DNA from: Cerrena zonata
Lineage: Eukaryota; Basidiomycota; Agaricomycetes; Polyporales; Cerrenaceae
Length of the DNA: 64,000 nt
Direction of reading: 5' to 3'
Assembly (NCBI GenBank): GCA_038087015.1
Contig: JASBNA010000059.1
Span: 62,001-126,000 of the forward strand
A model generated the notes under the pieces. It was not told where the DNA came from and made no database searches. It worked only from the letters and a program-made list of their open reading frames with translations. Of the stretch, positions 46,654 to 58,545 are shown in pieces (position 1 is the stretch's first letter; each line of letters starts with the position of its first letter). The translations under genes and the position numbers were made by a program.

Positions 46654-47740
46654 TTAATCGGTGCGCTTTTTGAGTCTTTGCTTCCTCTCCTCGATATCTT
46701 TTCTCGTCATTCTGGTACCCAGGATGACATCCCAATGAATGAAGAACGGTTGTGAGAAATTGCTCTTGATACCGATGACCTGAGGCAGGAATATTAGGGT
46801 TAACGTGATACTTATACAAGAATGACGTACTTGGTGGTGGATATCATGATAATCTGCGTTGTTTCCGCTGAACATCTGCAATGGGTCATATGGCAGACTA
46901 TACCCGCAATGGTCGTCTACGGTCTTGAGAGTAGACACTGTGAAAAGGAGCATTGCTTCCCTTGTCGACATGCCTACGACGTATTCGGCGATTCCAGCTC
47001 CGAGGGTGTCGAGCAAGAAACCTTCCAATGGATGGTTATAGAGGGCACCAAAAGCATAGGGAACATAGAGGCGGTGATGAACGGAATGAAGTTTCTTGTA
47101 GAGGTAGGTGTTCATGTGCATCCCTCGGTGAAGGAAGTATTGCCATGTGTCGATGATAATCCTGGGGGCAGTGGTATACAACTCAACATAGATAGGAATA
47201 CGACAATAGGGAACGGACGCACATTCCAAGCAAGAACTTGGCTACTGGAATAATCCACCAATACACGGCATATACGAGCTCGTGAGCATAATTCTCAAAG
47301 AGCGGTGAAATGGTCTTCTCCCCAGCGATAGTTTTGGCGAGATCATAGAGTGTGAGTAGCATGGATTGCATGGCGGCTATATGGTCTACTTGTTCACCAA
47401 CAGGAAGCACTTCCATCCACCAATAACCAAGGATGGTTTGCACCACATGCTGCCAGAACACAGCTCGTATGACCTCCCCGATCGTAACCAGATTCCGCGA
47501 CTGGACCTCGGCTGATTCGTGGATTCGATATTTGTCTAGCCACTTCCAATTTGAGGTATCAAGTATATGGAATAAGAGGGAAAGCGACCAATATGCAATG
47601 AGAGGGGCAGCCAACGCGAGAATGTAGTCAGGAGCGAATGTTAGAAGTTGGGGTGTTGGGCTGTAGTATACAGGTCTATTGTTGACAAGGTATTGTCGTT
47701 GGTGGGCATTAAGCAACGAAGTTGAGTTCATGATTGTCAT
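46654..47740 (-). CDS. SUR2: Sphinganine C4-hydroxylase (SUR2-like)
   Basis: A di-iron ER membrane enzyme that hydroxylates dihydrosphingosine or dihydroceramide at C4 to make phytosphingosine. Exon 1 (47740-47223) starts MTIMNSTSLLNAHQRQYLVN and has spans YILALAAPLIAYWSLSLLFH and VVQTILGYWWMEVLPVG. The intron at 47162-47222 is in phase (GAAT|G). Exon 2 has IIDTWQYFLHRGMHMNTYLY with HRGMH, then KKLHSVHHRLYVPYAFGALY with HSVHH. Later it has DDHCGYSLPYDPLQMF and NNADYHDIHHQ, so the three His clusters expected for the hydroxylase superfamily are present. A second short intron (near 46785-46830) separates the last exon, which ends RKDIEERKQRLKKRTD, a basic tail that could serve ER retention. Length is normal for the family. 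Confidence 0.93.
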
Positions 47741-48361
47741 AGAGCTCGTAAATAACGACTCGGCGTGGTCGTTGTGGGCGGCGAGAATGCGTGCTGGGGA
47801 AAGTCGGAGACAAAATCACGAACTCAATTCTAATTTAAAACATCACGTGCTCGCTCTTAGCTCGGGCTTTTCGTCGTCGGGACCCGTCAGGATCGGGCTC
47901 GTAGCGGTGGAGGCGTAAGCAAGAGTAAGCAAGAAATATCGGGTGACATCGCACAATCACGCGAGGGATGGGGTGTCTCGCAGGAAAAATATGTTATGTA
48001 GATATTGCCTCGGTATGGGAATACAAACATGCGATAGTTGTCATCCAAACAATGAAACGCAATGTGAGAGAGAACAGAAATAAGTAAGGTAAAAGATAGG
48101 CTATGAGAAGCGAACGGTACAGTTATGGGTATCTCGAAGAACCGCGTCAGAAGGATCCATGAAAGGTATCTTTAGACAAAACATAAAGGATGATGCAAAG
48201 CGGAATGTGGTCGTAACCAAAAGAATGGAGCCTTGGAATGCTCCAAAAATATGACCTCACGGCCGTCTGCGACAAGCTTCATGACCAGAAGATAGAGACG
48301 CCACAAAGGCGAAGCTATTCGAGTCATGCAACGCAAGTACAAACATAGAAGGAGATAGGAC
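47741..48361. promoter_or_regulatory. SUR2 promoter and RhoGAP 3' flank
   Basis: About 620 bp. The left part is the SUR2 upstream region. The right part is the presumed 3' UTR of the RhoGAP gene. No gene is seen. Confidence 0.45.
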
Positions 48362-51300
48362 TTATTTCGGTGTCTGAGACGGGGAAAGAGAGCCCGAAGC
48401 AGGGGAATGTGTCCCTGGTGAGTGGGAACCTGGTTGAAGAGTGTTTGCTTGGGGTGTCTGCGGTGTACGGGGGGAAGGGGAGGTCGCAGCATGATGGGGA
48501 CGAGGTGAATGAGGCAACCCAACCATCCGACTTTGTCTCTTGCTTGCTTTATCACCTGTTGCGATATTCAGGCCTCGGCTAGCAGCTACGGTGGATGCGT
48601 GAGAACGGGACGCAGGTGTGTCACTATGGCCATTTGTTACTCGCAGTCGATCTTGCTGTTGTGGCAAAGATGTCACAGACGAGTTGGCACCAGAGTCATT
48701 CTCCGCCGTTGTGTCGTCAGTCCCGCTATCTTCGAGTATTGAGATCTCCTCTCCGTCATCAGACTGAGCCTCTTCGGTAGCTGATAAGCACGAGCATATG
48801 TCATCAGAAGACTGGGAAAAGATTTCTAGAAGTAATGCGAATCCATACCATTTAGAGTGCGTCCAGCAAGTCCAAGCATTGCGTCAGCAGCAGCGTCTGA
48901 GTAATGCTTGCTATTCCGCCGAGCCAGATCAACAACATTAGTCTCCTCACTCTCGTCTGTTTCGTCCACTTCTGGGTCTGCTGGCTTGCTCGCTGCGTCA
49001 ACACTGAATACCCGCTTGAACTCTCCCAACATGAGACTGAACACGCCGGCCGGGATCCCCAGTGTCGGGCTAAACACAATACCCACGTTCCGCATCGTCA
49101 TCTTGTTAGTGCCGGCATTCTGTACGATGAGAATAAGATGCGCAGTGAGAGCTCGTAGAAGGCTGTAGTTTGCGATCGGCAGGGCCGCGATCAGCTGTGA
49201 CAGCTCATCTATACGTGCTTGGGCGTCGACGAAGTCTACCAAAGATAGGAGGAAAACAAACAATTCGGAGGCATTAGAATCGGTAGATGGACAGATAAGG
49301 CATGGGACGCCTTTGTGACTCACCGATCACGGACAGGAAGCGTAAGTGCAGATCACGGGTGAGTATGCTTGCGGGCAACTCGCGAAGGAATGTCTTGAGA
49401 AGTCCAGCGATTGCATGTGGGTCCCAATACTCGTCCGACGCTAGAAGGTCGACGTCACCCTCTGTTTGACAACATAAATCAGTGTCCGTCATATCAGGAG
49501 AACAGTAAGACAGATTATGTACCCATATTGAAACGATCCTTCAAAGCCTTGATGACAGCGGAACTTCCACTAAGACGATAGATACCTTCCTCCTGGTCGG
49601 CCTTCTTATTTTCTAGATACTGGATACATCTGAAGACGATAGCAGGTAATCCGGCGATCTGAGCAACGTCGAGAGATTCCTCTAACGGCACACCAAATAC
49701 AGCACGTGGAATATGTGTCGGAACCGCAGCAGGTTTCTCTATCAAGCGAACAATGCCAGAACAAAAAGTTAGTTCGACATAAACTTTCAATATACATTCG
49801 AAGGGATCTCGGCACTAACCGTGTTGTCTTCCAAAGCCCCAGAATGTCCGCGACTTGGCCTTCTCTCTTCGATCAATAGCAGGACTAGTATCTGGTGGCG
49901 GGGGCTCTTTTCCGAACTTGTATCCAGCGGGAATAGGTGTTCCGTTCATAGGACCAGAGATTTTGACTTTACCATGCGAGTCCACTCGAGGAGTATGAGG
50001 ATCCTCTCGTTCTGGTGAGGGTTCGTGCTCGGGAATTGACGCAGGCGCAGGCTTGAGAGGGTTCACTGATCTGCGCTTATCCCGTTTGCGCTGCACCTCA
50101 GGAGATACCCGACCCATCCCTGCCTTCACATCACTGTAATCGGAATAGTGCCCAAGCTCAGAGTTGGAACGTGTGCCAACAGCCACCAGCACATCTACAT
50201 CTTCGGAAGCAGTTAACGGTGAGTTGGTAGGAAGTGAACTGGATATAGGCGTCTCTGGACCTGCCAATCTATGGTCTGAATACGAAGACGCAGCAGAAGT
50301 CTTGACAGGACTGCTACCACCAGACTCTGGAGGAGGTGCGGTCTGGAATAACTTCGCATTGGCAGGATCAGGGCGGCAATTGTGATATAGGCACAGCAGG
50401 TCCTTTTGCAATTTCCTCCTTCCTCGGTGGCCGTCTCGGCGGTGTTGAATGGAGGTCACTCGTCGAGCTCGTACTCGTCCGTCCAACCAGCGTAGTCCCA
50501 CCCACACTAACCGTACTAGCGGCACTACTCTGAACCACCGCCTGGTCGTTTTCGTTGTAAGTCCCAGTCACATACCGGACCAGTTCTTCCACCCAGTCGT
50601 CTCGTTCCTGGTCACTCTGCGCACAGAGAACGTGCCTAGGATTCGAACCACCTGGGCCTTTCTTTGCTTCGATGATCAAGAAAGCATGGCGATAGTCGTT
50701 GTCCTCATCGGGCTGTTGTTTCTCTGCAGACTTCTGCTGCCGACCTATTTGGGCCCCGGTGATCGTGATAGAACCAAGATGAGTTCCCCCACGCTACGTC
50801 ACGGAAAGGAAAGAATAGCCATGCATCAGTCAAATGGTCCGATAGTCAGAAAATGAAGGTGGTAAAGAAAAGACAGAGTTATGTCGTAAGGGGGGCAATA
50901 GGTTGGGGATTGATTTGCGGGTATGTGAAACCGCACCAAGGAAGATAGAGTTCAGGATTTTGGGAAGAAGTAAGGGTAAAATTAATTGTTACGCACGCTT
51001 TCGTAATATTCCAGTGTGGGACCGTTGAGCACGAAGTATCTCGTCTTCCAACCACCAAAGTTCTTCCCTCGCTTAGTGAGGTAGCCTTCTTTGTATCCAG
51101 CCTGGGAGACAGGCTGTAGTGCTTCTCGAACCATGTCAGACGTGAAGAATGCGATAATTTCGTTCTTGTCCTTCACAGGGAGGGCTATCAGGGACTTGAA
51201 ATAGAGTTCAAGGGCGACCTGTGGGAATGGGACCAAACAGAAGAGCGTCAGACGTCAGTTGTTCGAAGGACATCAGAGAGAACGAGTGAAGATGAGAGAA

Positions 51301-53857
51301 TAAGGAACATGATGGAGAATGTTTATCCGCCCATAAGCGAAGGAGTACAATAGAATTGCACCATGAACGTGCGGGGTAAGATGAACATTCGAAAAGTGTT
51401 CAGGCGGAAAGAACGGCCGTAACGCGTCAAGCCCCCGAGTCGCGTTCACTCGTTATCGGAGACACCAAGGTTTTGCGAAGCATCATACCGAGCTCCGATC
51501 AGAACATAGACAACGAGGATATTGAACCAAACGTCAATCAGACATTCCGTTCCACTCAGACCCAGGAATGGTTATCGTATAAAGGCAAGTTCAAGATCCC
51601 AGCACGCTAAAGAAAAAGGAACCGAACGAACACAAAGGGGGAAGAAACGCACCTTTCTCTGGTCAACCTTCGCCGGAGCATGATCTCTCCATAGCTTTCC
51701 CTCAGGTATTGTCTGCAGTTTCTTCGCCGAGTTCTTCCCCAGGGTTGCACGCACTCTAGCGTCGAGTGTCAGTACGTCACTGAACAGTTTTTCGATCTTC
51801 CAACTCCGTTTCCCACTTCCGGGGTCAATAATGACCGTGAACGAGAGAACTTCTTTCCCTCTGTCGTTCGCACGGATAGACGAATGCGACACATTGACTT
51901 GGGTTCGGGGAAGGTCACTCGCTAATAAAGGTAACGCTCGGAAGGTAGGATGTGCATCGTTTAGCGAAGCTGTGAATGGCGAAAGCGGGGTACCAGGAGG
52001 TTGAGACGTCCCAGTCGTTGTCAAACCCGAACCATTCGCTTCAGGCTGTCCCTGTGCACGTTGCACTGCAGCGAGCGCTTGCATCTGGGCTGTCGTCAGT
52101 TCCCCTCCAGCTGGGTTAATCACAGGAGGAGTGGATGGTGGTAAGGGGAAGTCCTCTACAGCTGCTGCTCGTACTTTGCCCTTGGCCCGAGACACGTGAG
52201 CATCACCAGCATCGTCGAGATCATCATCGAGATCGGGACTGTCCCCTGTATGCGATGATGGTACACGGTCACTGCCTACGGTGCTGCCGTAGACGCTATC
52301 CCCATCATCCATCTCAAGGAATTCACCATTATCCTCCGTACTGCGTCGACCGTTCGTTCGTGTGGATTGGGTGTCGGCATGTTCGACCTCTCTCACGGCA
52401 CCATTACTATCTTGTACAGTGATGGGTGGTGGAGACTCGGAAAATCCGTGATTGGGTTTCACGAGGGAAGTCGAACTTTGGTTATTAGGTGGAGTAGAGA
52501 AGCCCTGCGCCAGTCTTGGGCTGGGGGCTGGCGATTCACCTATTGAGGCATAGTATCGCTTCGCTTCTTCTGGTAAAGATATTCGTGATTCTCGAGATAG
52601 GGCATGAGGTCGAATAGGAAGAATATTAAATTCTTGCGTAGAAGGCTCGACGGCTGATTGCGGGGCTTGTGACTGTGGTTGTAAGGTATTTTCTGATCGA
52701 GGAGGTTGTGGACTCGAAGCTGACGCGGGGAGGCTGTTCGGTGGTGGTTCGATGTGAATAGACGTCAGAGGGGCGGGCGTCGACGGTGTATATATCGATT
52801 GAGGTGTTCTCAGAGGCTGCACTGTGCTCCGCGAAGTCGGTGTGCCATTAGTGAACGGGTCGCCGGTATTAAGAGGAAGAAGTGAAGAGTTCAAAAGAGA
52901 GGCGGAGGGTGTGACTGCAGATGTCATGGCTGGTATAGGCAGCGACTCTGAGCGCACCGGGGTTGCTAGTTGCAACGGCGATGGTTTCCGAGGGTTGCTA
53001 TCTGGCGGAAATGCGTGCGCTGGTGAAGTGGTCAGAGGTGATGTTGAAGCAGAGGTGGTAGACAAATTGCTGTTTGAGGACGTATGAGACGGGGTGAGAT
53101 AGGCTGAAGAATGAGATGAGGGAACGTTCAAGCTCGTTAGAGAGCCTTGCCGTACTCTTCCAACGCTTGGAGAAGTCGCAATGGTGTCGCGAGAGTGAGA
53201 TTCCTTGAGATGCCGATGTCGTGAAGCTAGAAAGAATGAATAGGATCTTTACGAAAATGAAATAGATGGATTCTGCATATTCAACTCACCAACTTCATCC
53301 GAATGTGTGCGAACGATTTGGCTGCGTGGGTCATGCGAGCTCGTACTAGGAACGTCGCCCGCCCTCAGATGCGAATGCGACGTTGCAGACCTCAATGAAC
53401 CCTCCTTTCCGTCCCGCCTCTCCTTCTCCTTGTGCGCTTTAAGCAACGCTTCAGTATTTTCACCCATCGAATGGAGACGGCTTCGATACAAGTCCCGTTC
53501 GCCCCGGACTCGATCCATCTCCTTCATAATCTGCCCATAAGCCGTCCGTTGTTTCTCGATCAACTTCCAGAGTTGTGTATTCTGAGCCGCCAAGGTATTT
53601 CGATCGGTTACGGCGGCGTCAAGCGCTGCAAGGGGCGGATTTGAAGCCGTAGCATGTGTGCTCAGCAGAGAATCGACGGTAATAGGAACAGTGTATGATG
53701 CTGAGGATGATCCGGGGTGAGGTGACATGGCAGATGAAGATGTCGTTGCTCGCAAGACTGTCGGGGAGGAAAACTGAGACGGGGTCTGCAGAGAGCGATC
53801 GCGAGAAGGGGTTTGGGGAATTAGCAGGTTAACTTTCGGAGGAGTGCTGGTGGCCAT
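48362..53857 (-). CDS. BEM3: PX-PH-RhoGAP protein (BEM3-like)
   Basis: A GTPase-activating protein for Cdc42-type Rho GTPases acting at polarity sites. ATG 53857 (MATSTPPKVNLLIPQTPSRD) leads into a Ser/Thr/Pro-rich region and a coiled coil (AAQNTQLWKLIEKQRTAYGQ). A ~400-residue disordered stretch follows, then a PX domain (SFTVIIDPGSGKRSWKIEKL ... near 51660-51850). The PH domain is SQAGYKEGYLTKRGKNFGGW ... VLNGPTLEYYES, split by introns, to RDDWVEELVRYVTG (~50560-51130). The RhoGAP domain (48830-49720) is VFGVPLEESLDVAQIAGLPA, EEGIYRLSGSSAVIKALK (Arg finger in YRLSG), LLKTFLRELPASILT and NKMTMRNVGIVFSPTLG. The Ser/Pro-rich tail ends SHSPASGSLSPSQTPK-like. The order PX-PH-RhoGAP is that of Bem3. 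The many Ser/Pro sites fit cell-cycle kinase control known for yeast Bem3, though that is inference here. Confidence 0.92.
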
Positions 53858-54139
53858 GGTGGGCTGAAACGAAAGATTATACAGGGATGTTTGGATTGAT
53901 GCAGAAGTGTTGGCCAAGCAGGGTCCTGAGAAGAAGAAAACGGAGTGGTCGGAGGAGCTCCCTGCAGAGCGACCTCACGACCGCAAGAGTAGAGGTGTGT
54001 GGAGAAACTGGATATATGCAAGATATAGAGCGAGCGTGGTGGTTGCAGTCAGAGAGAGCAAGTGGAGAGGGCAAGCATGGGACGAGTTGCTCACTCTATC
54101 ACTATATCAAACATGGAATAGGCGCCCGTTTCCAATCGG

Positions 54140-54740
54140 CTAACCCCTCTTCTCTTCCTTCTCCGGCGTAACAACCGTCGAGATATCATACAGGTCCCAT
54201 ATGATTGTTCGTATTATAGACATCCATCTCTCCAGAGTTGTACACTCATAATCACTATCGCCTTGATACTTGGATAGATCGCGAAAGCCCAGCACGGGCA
54301 TGTCGGTGAGAACATCGAGGGAGTCCCAGCACAAGACTCGTATCAATGAATGCATTCGCGGAGCATTGAAGATGTCAATACAGCACCCCCGGTAAACCCG
54401 ACCGTCACAACCGCACTGCGCATTCCCCCTCTAACGCATATAAGTAAGTAGATAGACACATCCGCCAACCTCCCAATCACCACCCACCCCACGCGAGCCT
54501 TCAGTCCGAACGAACCCGGGTTTCTGCGGCTACACAATTCTGCTCCTCTAGAATGATCACCTTCCATCCAATAACAGTTCATATGTGCGTACTTCTCAGT
54601 TGGGACATTGTCTCGGTGTTCGGGAGATGCGTGCCAGTCGCGTTTCAGCTCTTGTCTCTGGCGGCAACGAGGCCAGTATGTAACTATGTATAGTCAAGAA
54701 GGAACGTTACATGAACAATCATAACGTAGATCAAACAAAA
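54140..54740 (-). other. Unresolved coding-like region, faint signal-peptidase-type similarity
   Basis: Two minus-strand readings look coding. One (54470-54740) contains NCYWMEGDHSRGAELCSRRN, PGSFG and LKARVGWVVIGRL. This faintly recalls the WVEGD...FG...ARV end of IMP2-type mitochondrial inner-membrane peptidases, but the PLGL part is missing. The other (54140-54440) runs RVYRGCCIDIFNAPRMHSLI, LGFRDLSKYQGDSDYECTTL and ends EKEEKRG. They overlap in different frames. This may be a small gene with introns I could not place, or a broken one. Confidence 0.25.
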
Positions 54741-54800
54741 TGCTCACAAACGACCACATACCACAGCCTCTTCATTTCATCCCCGACACATGGTAAACAC

Positions 54801-55114
54801 TCATCTAGACTGCTCTCCGTCAGACTCGGGATCCGGATTGAGTTCTGCAGCGACCGTCATGAATCTACCGCAGTAAATAACAAATAAGAACGTCAAGCAA
54901 CGCGATAACGTGATAAAATCAAAAACAACACGTACTGTGCTGCATGATTTGCTGCCAACATCTTCATCGCGTCCAAAGTGACCTTCAATTGCTCCGACAA
55001 GTCTGCCGTCTGTCCAACAGCTTGCGAGAGTCGGGCTAGGCTGTGGCCCAGTTGGGCATAATGACGATCCTTTGCTTGAGTCGCGTTCGTCGGCACTGGA
55101 ACACTCTGTTGCAT
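54801..55114 (-). CDS. HSK3: Small DASH/Dam1-complex subunit, HSK3-like
   Basis: A kinetochore-microtubule coupling complex subunit, by family. It is too short for most gene callers: two exons, 55114-54936 and about 54866-54801, joined by a 69-nt intron in phase (CA|A, Gln), giving about 81 residues. The sequence starts MQQSVPVPTNATQAKDRHYA, then QLGHSLARLSQAVGQTADLS and EQLKVTLDAMKMLAANHAAQ. After the intron comes FMTVAAELNPDPESDGEQSR. The pattern (RxYxQL, a helical heptad run, then Met-rich AxxHAxxFMxAxxxL) matches HSK3 as I remember it. Confidence is moderate because the protein is tiny. The start codon is 195 bp from the divergent SHR3 start. Confidence 0.65.
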
Positions 55115-55309
55115 ACTTGTAGTAATTTACAAAGGTGAAAGATGCAAAGGTCGAACGTTCAATGCAAGGTTCACTGTCTTCAGGCAGTTCCGCCGGCATC
55201 GACTCGATCAAGCTGAGCGCCCAAAGCCAGCAAGCCTGGGCGCCTATACACTACTTGTTGCGTCTGCTTCGACTCGTTGGTAGGATCTTTACCAAACCGT
55301 CACACAACA
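55115..55309. promoter_or_regulatory. Shared bidirectional promoter region, HSK3-like / SHR3
   Basis: 195 bp between divergent ATGs. No clear TATA box. Another frame of the HSK3-like gene's strand is open across its left part but is not needed by either gene. Confidence 0.55.
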
Positions 55310-56803
55310 ATGGGTTTCAGGCAAGGTGCTGTTCTGGCCACGACTTGCTTCTCGCTTGGTACTGTCCCGTCTCTTGATAAATTACAATCTATGTGCTAAC
55401 ACCAGGGCTGCGACAGGTGTATTGTTCATTTGCTTTACCGTCGATTACAGGATTCTCTTCGAGCCGCTGACAGAGACAGCTATTCGAGATGGCTTAGAAT
55501 TCTACACCACCTTCTTCAATTCACCGCCAGCGATCAAGGTAAATTAGCATTCATTCCTTAATACGTTTTGACTGAACGTTCTGGGTTCTTGTCTTTTTTG
55601 TAGGCGTTGTTACATGCGGTGATGGGTGTTGGGATCATCGGACTTATTGGCAAGATTCACAAGTGGGATGATAGTGCTATGTTCTTTGACGGGTCTTCTC
55701 TCGGTACGTCGATTTATTCAGCTTCGTGACATAGGTTGTGTTCCCCTACGGCTTTATCATCTCTTCCGTCTACCCGCTTTCGATCTAGCCACAGGAGGCG
55801 GTGTGCTGCACTTCGTGGTCACAAGACCACAGTGGTTGAGCAAGCAAATATGCGCTGCGTTATCCCCCCTACGATATCTGCTAAACCCACCTATTGAAAA
55901 TCATTTACGAGAAGTGCACAGCACATGTGATTACTTGTCAAAATAGCCAAAACGTCACCACGTTTTCTAAGTCTAAATTCTTACACATTTCGTACCTTTC
56001 TCATACAATTCATGACTTATGCTTTGAATGTTTCCGGGAGTCTATGACTAATACTCACCAACGTAAATTTCCACAGCTGCTTGGGTATTCGCCATTGCCG
56101 TCTACCTTTCCGTCAACATCCCCTCCTCACGCACGATTGCGACCCCTGTCGAGAACGTTGATACCAGGGAAGACCAAATCGAGGCTCTTCGTCTCCTCTC
56201 TGCAGGAAATATCATCATGATTGTTCTCTTGGGCGGTATCCTAGTACTCCAGGTCAGTACCCTTTTCATGGCGTTGTCACCCGTCCCATTCCAAGCTATA
56301 CCATCACGGTACCTTTCCCTCAATTATGTTTGTTTTTCGGAGGCTATACGCCTCTCCACCACTATCGGGGGAGTTTGGTATGTCTGCACCGCCGAGACAC
56401 GCGACATATATCGAAAGCCTCCGTCTCTCGCGTCGTTAATTTACTCGTTCGGGACATGTCTCATTGTTTCCCGCTTCCCGCAATCTCTGGTCACTAGTGA
56501 CCCTTCGTCGTCGTCGTCGTCGATTGGTTGGTTCGAGGGTCCCTTGATCTCGGATCTCTATCATCTCTGTCCCGAGACAAACATCTACAATCTCCGTAGT
56601 CCCCTGCAAATCTCGATTTCCGCTCCTTCCTTTTCCCTGGTTTCTGTGATCTGATTGGATTTTTGTTTCTAACTCGAAATTGTGTTTATTAGGCAGGCGA
56701 AGAATACGTTCGTCGGATCGAAGCTAGAGAGCTTGGTGCTGCAGAAGCACAGAAGGAAAAGTCCAAGACAACTACGACGGGAGAGTCAAAGAAGGACCAA
56801 TAA
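55310..56803 (+). CDS. SHR3: ER membrane chaperone SHR3 (amino-acid permease packaging)
   Basis: An ER membrane chaperone that lets amino-acid permeases fold and enter COPII vesicles. Exons are 55310-55358, 55417-55538, 55604-55703, 56077-56252 and 56693-56803. The first join, using acceptor gcgacag rather than the earlier caccag, gives SLG/VLFICF and restores MGFRQGAVLATTCF as one span. Further on: DYRILFEPLTETAIRDGLEF, ALLHAVMGVGIIGLIGKIHK (span), WDDSAMFFDGSSL, AAWVFAIAVYLSVNIPSSRT (span) and NIIMIVLLGGILVLQ (span). The cytosolic tail AGEEYVRRIEARELGAAEAQ ends in a Lys-rich run (TGESKKDQ). Four spans and a hydrophilic tail match the family. Two introns are unusually long (373 and 440 nt) for this genome. 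Confidence 0.92.
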
Positions 56804-58545
56804 ATTGGTTATTGCTTGTTTTTCTTTTTGACGAGATGCAGTGCCTGCTTACTCATTTGTTTTACTCTCGCTTGCCGTACCTCAGACATCCCTCCCTCTG
56901 CTCTTCTGTCACGATGTAGAGTCTATTCTATTCTGTGACCTGTTGTTCCCATTTCCCTTCTCTTTCTCATCGTGTTCTGGTATTATCCTCACCCCCCTCT
57001 ATATTGTCTATACTGTACGATATTGCACATCTCCCACAAGACATTGGATATTCCTTCTTCCCCACACCCCGAGAGTCCAGATGGTTGCGCAGCCGACGCT
57101 TCCGAAAGTGATGTACATATCGAGGCATAAAACACACATCGTCATGCCATGCGTGGTTCGGTACCTTGCTTTGGAAGATCAATGCGGGGGGGCTCGATCA
57201 CTCGAGAACAAGGCCAAGCCAAGGCGGGAAGGGACTTCGTGTGGAATGTTGTGGACAGAATCAAGCTTTGTTTGGTCTTTTTTCTTGGACCACCGACCCT
57301 ACGTATCTCTTCTCATCTCGAAGTTGCTATAGCTTTACCCGGTGCGGTTCCTTTTTTCCTATTTCCTCATTTAGACCGTCTGCTAATCTCTCTGTCACGT
57401 AGATTGAGAACCATAGACCCATAGAACCAGTACACCTCTTAGTTCCGTGGGTGGTGGCGTGAGTCTAAGTTAATGGCAATGTAGATCACGAAGTCCCGCG
57501 TCCCGATTCGTATCTATACCACCTCGACCCCCCCTCGACTCCCTCGGAGGTATTGTGCGGTGATCACACAAGGGTGATTAGCAAACGTGGTAGCCATGCA
57601 TGACCTGCAGCTGGTTGATAAAGATGACTAACTTATCAGTCTCCCGCGAGGCTTTCCCGTTCCACAGTACAGTTAGTATATATCCACACAGCCCTGTCTT
57701 CCCCCAGCTTCCCCCCCTCTCTCTTCGAATTGTCTGTTCGCGTTCGACAAGTCCGAGCTCCGCATGCAATAAGATTCAATATTGGGCATTCGGGCAGAAG
57801 GGTTTTGGAGATGCCGTCAAGTAACTTCTTGGGCTCGTGCTATGACTGTGAGGGTGCTTCGAAGAGATTATTGACCTATTAGTGTTATTAAACATTAAAG
57901 CGGATGACACATTGGCTATCACATTCCTCGTTCATCATCTCCGAGATATGGTATTTGTGTTTTCGATGAGGGCCTGTAGACCTCGATAATGGCAATAACG
58001 GCCCAATGGACTCAAGCTATTCCAAGAGAATCCCATATCTTATCTATGAGATTTCCGTAATTGTTGGTGTTGCGCAAACCAGTTCCGTGAAACAACTCCG
58101 CCGAGCATGGCGGATAGACAGAGTCCAACTCCGAGTCCGTGTGTTGTGTCCATCTATGATCTTTCAAGTCCAGGAGTCACTTTCATAGAGTGACACCGTC
58201 CAAGCAGGCGTGACATTTTTGCGATCGAGACCTCTGATCGACCAAACGACATGAGAAACACGCGAGGCGATCATGGGAGTTTGTCCATGTTCGCGTCTGT
58301 CGCTTCTTGTCTCTCCTTATGACCGTCTCCCACCTACATTTCTATTCTCACATTTATTTTCCATACATCGCGTCGACAGCGCACAACCAACATCATCACC
58401 AAAAAAAGATTTCTGATCTGGATCCCACTTTGCAGCAGTTCGGTTGTCTCTTCTTGACTTTTTCGTTGCAAGCGAGCAGGTTGTTTGATGCCAGACTTGG
58501 ATTGCCGGCCCCACCAGTTCGTAGTTCGTGTCACTTTGTCGCGTA
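56804..58545. other. Long spacer between SHR3 and the SET-domain gene
   Basis: About 1.7 kb without a gene I can support. It is pyrimidine-rich through 56840-57060 and 57300-57420. Open frames there are low-complexity. The SET gene promoter should lie at the right, where a CT-rich stretch (58290-58330) precedes the start. Confidence 0.4.

Noticed and set aside
52824..53087. Plus-strand frame over the RhoGAP gene
   Set aside because: Shadow of the Ser/Thr/Pro-rich coding on the minus strand.
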